The notes beneath the pieces were generated by a model, which was not told the origin of the DNA, ran no database searches, and saw nothing but the letters and a program-made list of their open reading frames with translations. Position numbers and translations under genes: made by a program. 23,294 nt of DNA from an uncultured Collinsella sp. (GTDB taxonomy: Bacteria > Actinomycetota > Coriobacteriia > Coriobacteriales > Coriobacteriaceae), in contig URVF01000004.1 in NCBI GenBank assembly GCA_900551185.1, positions 1-23,294 of the forward strand, written 5' to 3'. This document shows positions 20,952 to 23,294 of this stretch, piece by piece; the stretch's first letter is position 1, and the number at the start of each line of letters is the position of its first letter.

Positions 20952-22019
20952 CTATTTTGAGTTCCTGATGCGGCGTGTGGCTGTGGCGGTTATTCCGAGT
21001 CCCATGGCGGCGATTCCTGCGAGTGCTATTGCGCTCGGCGCTGTGTCGCCCGTGTTCGCGAGCTTGCCGGCGGTCGTATTTGCTTGCTTGCCGCTGCTCG
21101 AGTTCGCCTGCTTGGTGGAGCTTGGTAGGGCGTCTTTGCCGGTTGCAGGTGAGGCAACGGGCGGTGTCGCCTCGGCGGGTTGCGTTGAGCCGGAGGGGGG
21201 CGTCGTCTCGGTCGGTTTCGTTATCTCGGGCGAGGTGGCCTTGTCTGCCGCGGCCTTTGCCTCTTCGTATGCCTTGCAGGCGTCGTCATAGGCCGTTTGC
21301 GCTTTTTTCAAATTGTCGAGGAGCGCATCTCGCCAGGCTGTGAACCGGTCGATATCGGCTTTATATTTCTCTACAGCACGTTCACAGTCATTAACTCGTC
21401 TTTCCTCTCTTCTGAGGCGGTACTGGAACTCGCGGAGCTCCGTTTCGCAATAGTTTACGTGCGTTTTTGCCGATATGATCTCACTGTGCAACTGCTTTAT
21501 TTGCTGTTTAGTAGTTTCGACAAACTCCTCGTAGCCGAGTGCTTCGAGTGTCTTAAGCATCTCATGTTTCTTCTCTAATTCTGCCTGGAGCTCGCTTACC
21601 CGGTTGATGGCCCCGTCGTATTTGGCTTGGGCAGCATCGACGTCCGCTTGCATGGTGGGAAGGAGTTCCCTCCCTTCGGCGGCTTGCGCCGCCATCTTTT
21701 CGCGGTACTCTTGAAAACGGGTAATGTCATCATTGAATCTCGCAATTTTCTCGGGACTTGCGGCGTTTTTTGCGGCCTCGAGGTTTTTGAGCGCTTCCTG
21801 CATGGCTGCATACGCTTTTTCTTTTGCGGCGGCCGCGTCTTCTGTCTGCGGGGCGCCCGAATTGCCGTTGGTGGCGCTCGTCTGCGAAACGGCCGCACCG
21901 GTGGGGGAACTGGTTTCTGCCGCGATCGCCGTTGCGGGGGCGATTCCCGCGACAAGTGCCGCGGAAAGGGCGATGCCCACAGTTGCTCGTCTTGCTCTTC
22001 TTGCGAGAATGTCGTTCAT
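20952..22019 (-). CDS. Sortase-anchored coiled-coil surface protein (LANTG motif)
   Basis: Exported, cell-wall-anchored protein of 355 aa; function unknown, perhaps adhesion or a structural spacer. The N-terminus has a signal peptide: RRARR followed by TVGIALSAALVAGIAPATA, with cleavage expected near residue 34. Residues about 60-265 are long charged helices with heptad character (EKAYAAMQEALKNLEAAK, ELEKKHEMLKTLEALG, LREFQYRLRREERRVND), predicted coiled coil with three cysteines. A Pro/Thr/Ser-rich linker (about 270-318) follows. The C-terminus is a sortase signal: LANTG (320-324), a hydrophobic helix, and the basic tail RRIRNSK. The motif departs from LPXTG by Ala for Pro. AGGTG precedes ATG 22019. 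It is divergent from the ABC gene at 22230. No sortase gene is in the window. Confidence 0.88.
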   Translation of the reverse strand: MNDILARRARRATVGIALSAALVAGIAPATAIAAETSSPTGAAVSQTSATNGNSGAPQTEDAAAAKEKAYAAMQEALKNLEAAKNAASPEKIARFNDDITRFQEYREKMAAQAAEGRELLPTMQADVDAAQAKYDGAINRVSELQAELEKKHEMLKTLEALGYEEFVETTKQQIKQLHSEIISAKTHVNYCETELREFQYRLRREERRVNDCERAVEKYKADIDRFTAWRDALLDNLKKAQTAYDDACKAYEEAKAAADKATSPEITKPTETTPPSGSTQPAEATPPVASPATGKDALPSSTKQANSSSGKQANTTAGKLANTGDTAPSAIALAGIAAMGLGITATATRRIRNSK

Positions 22020-22155
22020 CTCGGCACCTCATTTCAAGGGTCGGCGACTAACTTGGTAGCACTAATGCAAATATACCATGCTAGTTGACCCGACACTGGC
22101 TGGGTGTGCGCGTATACCCCTCTGAAAACTGAATCCCGTTAGAAATGACGAGTTG

Positions 22156-22185
22156 TTTACGCTTCTTTTGGGGTGGCGGTACTAT
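22156..22185 (+). promoter_or_regulatory. Possible promoter of the ABC gene at 22230
   Basis: TTTACG (22156-22161), an 18-bp spacer and TACTAT (22180-22185), 45 bases before the start codon. Both boxes are one or two bases from consensus. In the divergent direction a TATATT at about 22067-22072 (minus strand) could serve the surface-protein gene, without a good -35. Confidence 0.45.
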
Positions 22186-22229
22186 CATGGTTCGAATTGA
22201 ATGTGGATGATGATAGGGAGCGCCTATAC

Positions 22230-23247
22230 ATGATTGAGCTGATCAGGCGTTTTGGTGGTAAGTTTCGCCGGTATATGGTGATTGGCCCTGCGTGTAAGCT
22301 GATCGAAGTGATCTTTGACCTGCTGACGCCGCTGGTGATTGCCCAGATGATCGATAAGGGTATTGGCGCACACGATGTCAACGCCGTCGTCCACTACGGT
22401 ATGCTGCTTGGCGCCATGGCTGTGATCGGCATCTCGTTTACGCTCGTCTGCCAAAAGATGGCGGCACTCACCTCGCAGGGCATGGGTACTGACATTCGCG
22501 GCGCACTCTACAAGCACATCAACAAGCTGAGCTATGCCGAGCTCGACCGCTTTGGCACGCCGTCGCTCATCACGCGCATTACGAACGACGTCAACCAGGT
22601 GCAGCTCGCCGTGGCGCTGGGCGTGCGCATGCTCATCCGCTGGCCTTTCCTGGCGGTGGGCTCCATGGTTGCGGCCCTTGCCATCGACCTTAAGCTCGGC
22701 ATCATCTTTTTGATCTGCACGCCCGCCATTGGCCTGGTGTTTTGGTTTGTCATGGCGCGCTGCATTCCGTACTACAAGCAGCTGCAGGCAAAGCTCGACC
22801 GCATCGCGCTGATCTGCCGCGAGGGGCTTTCGGGCGCCCGCGTGGTTCGCGCCTTTGTGCGCGAGGACCACGAGCGCAAGCGTTTTGCCCAAGCCGCCGA
22901 TGACCAGGCCAATACTGCCATCGCGGTGGGCAAACTCTCGTCGATTCTCAACCCCGTTACGTTTTTGGTGATGAACCTGGGCGTGTGCGCCATCCTGTGG
23001 GTGGGCGGCATTCAGGTCAACGTGGGCGAGCTTACGCAGGGCCAGGTCATGGCGTTTGTGAACTACATGACGCAGACCCTGACCTCCATCGTGTACGTCG
23101 CCAACCTGGTCGTGGTCTTTACCAAGGCGAGCGCGAGTGCTTCGCGTATCAACGAGGTGCTCAGCTGCGAGCCGAGCATCACCGACGAGGGCAATCAGTC
23201 GGTTGCGCTGCCCAAGCCGAGCGAACTGGCGGGTGGCGCTGTTCCGG
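22230..23247 (+). CDS. ABC exporter half-transporter, 3' truncated (membrane domain only)
   Basis: The first 339 residues of an exporter-type ABC protein. Six hydrophobic segments are visible, from YMVIGPACKLIEVIFDLLTP to MTQTLTSIVYVANLVVVFTK. Type-IV exporter landmarks include RFGTPSLITRITNDVNQVQ (intracellular loop 1) and REGLSGARVVRAFVRE (loop 2). The sequence reaches the linker (SASASRINEVLSCEPSITDE) and stops before Walker A, because the contig ends in adapter at 23248. Residues after GGAVPA in a naive translation (VSYTHLTLPT) are adapter. AGGGAG lies nine bases before ATG 22230. By similarity to 7918-9654 it is probably the first subunit of another heterodimeric exporter, with its partner lying beyond the end. 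Confidence 0.93.
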
Positions 23248-23294
23248 CTGTCTCTTATACACATCTGACGCTGCCGACGATCTTACGCGTGTAG
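23248..23294 (-). other. Nextera i5 adapter at the right end
   Basis: Exact reverse complement of 1-47: mosaic end 23248-23266, primer segment 23267-23280, index TCTTACGC, then GTGTAG. It is not biological. The resulting 47-bp terminal inverted repeat must not be read as a plasmid or transposon end. Confidence 0.98.

Noticed and set aside
1..23294. Perfect 47-bp terminal inverted repeat, as in a linear plasmid or transposon
   Set aside because: The sequence is the Tn5 mosaic end plus Nextera primer and index, a library artefact.

Overview
This is one assembled contig of about 60% G+C from a high-GC, Gram-positive gut-type bacterium. The best guess is class Coriobacteriia (Actinomycetota), probably Collinsella or a close relative. 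That rests on composition, the gene set, U-tailed intrinsic terminators and the small SRP RNA; no taxonomic marker was searched. Both ends are sequencing adapter (1-47 and 23248-23294), so biological sequence runs from 48 to 23247 and both terminal genes are cut.

Layout. 48-5915: 5'-truncated glmS with a terminator; a GntR/FCD regulator divergent from a YeiH-family membrane protein; a Fis-type regulator with a degenerate AAA+ core behind a 24-bp palindrome; and a single-pass membrane protein of unknown function. 5916-7312: a hairpin-rich gap, a nitroreductase, and a 96-residue unknown protein with a strong terminator. 7355-11748: a drug-exporter-like operon, MarR regulator plus two ABC half-transporters of the asymmetric heterodimer type, with repeated operator-like sites in its promoter. 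11770-14740: cysE (serine acetyltransferase) divergent from a DedA protein, then ilvE (branched-chain aminotransferase).

14745-16239: a complete 1449-bp IS3-family element with 23-bp inverted repeats, a 3-bp target duplication and a -1 frameshift signal. It sits exactly in the loop of the hairpin that follows ilvE. 16307-16517 is a small inverted-repeat-bounded element. 16544-19892: lemA, a TetR regulator, tRNA-Ser(UGA), and a single frame fusing tRNA adenosine deaminase (TadA) to a glycerate kinase. 19893-20908 is mostly non-coding and crowded with long inverted repeats around the SRP RNA gene (ffs). 20952-23247: a sortase-anchored coiled-coil surface protein divergent from a third ABC half-transporter that is cut off by the contig end.

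The most interesting points are the TadA-glycerate kinase fusion, the IS insertion into a terminator loop, the MarR operator arrangement, the degenerate AAA+ regulator, and the hairpin/dispersed-repeat elements. No CRISPR array, phage module or obvious defence system is visible. Nothing here amounts to a clearly new multi-gene system; the novelty is at the level of single genes and small elements.
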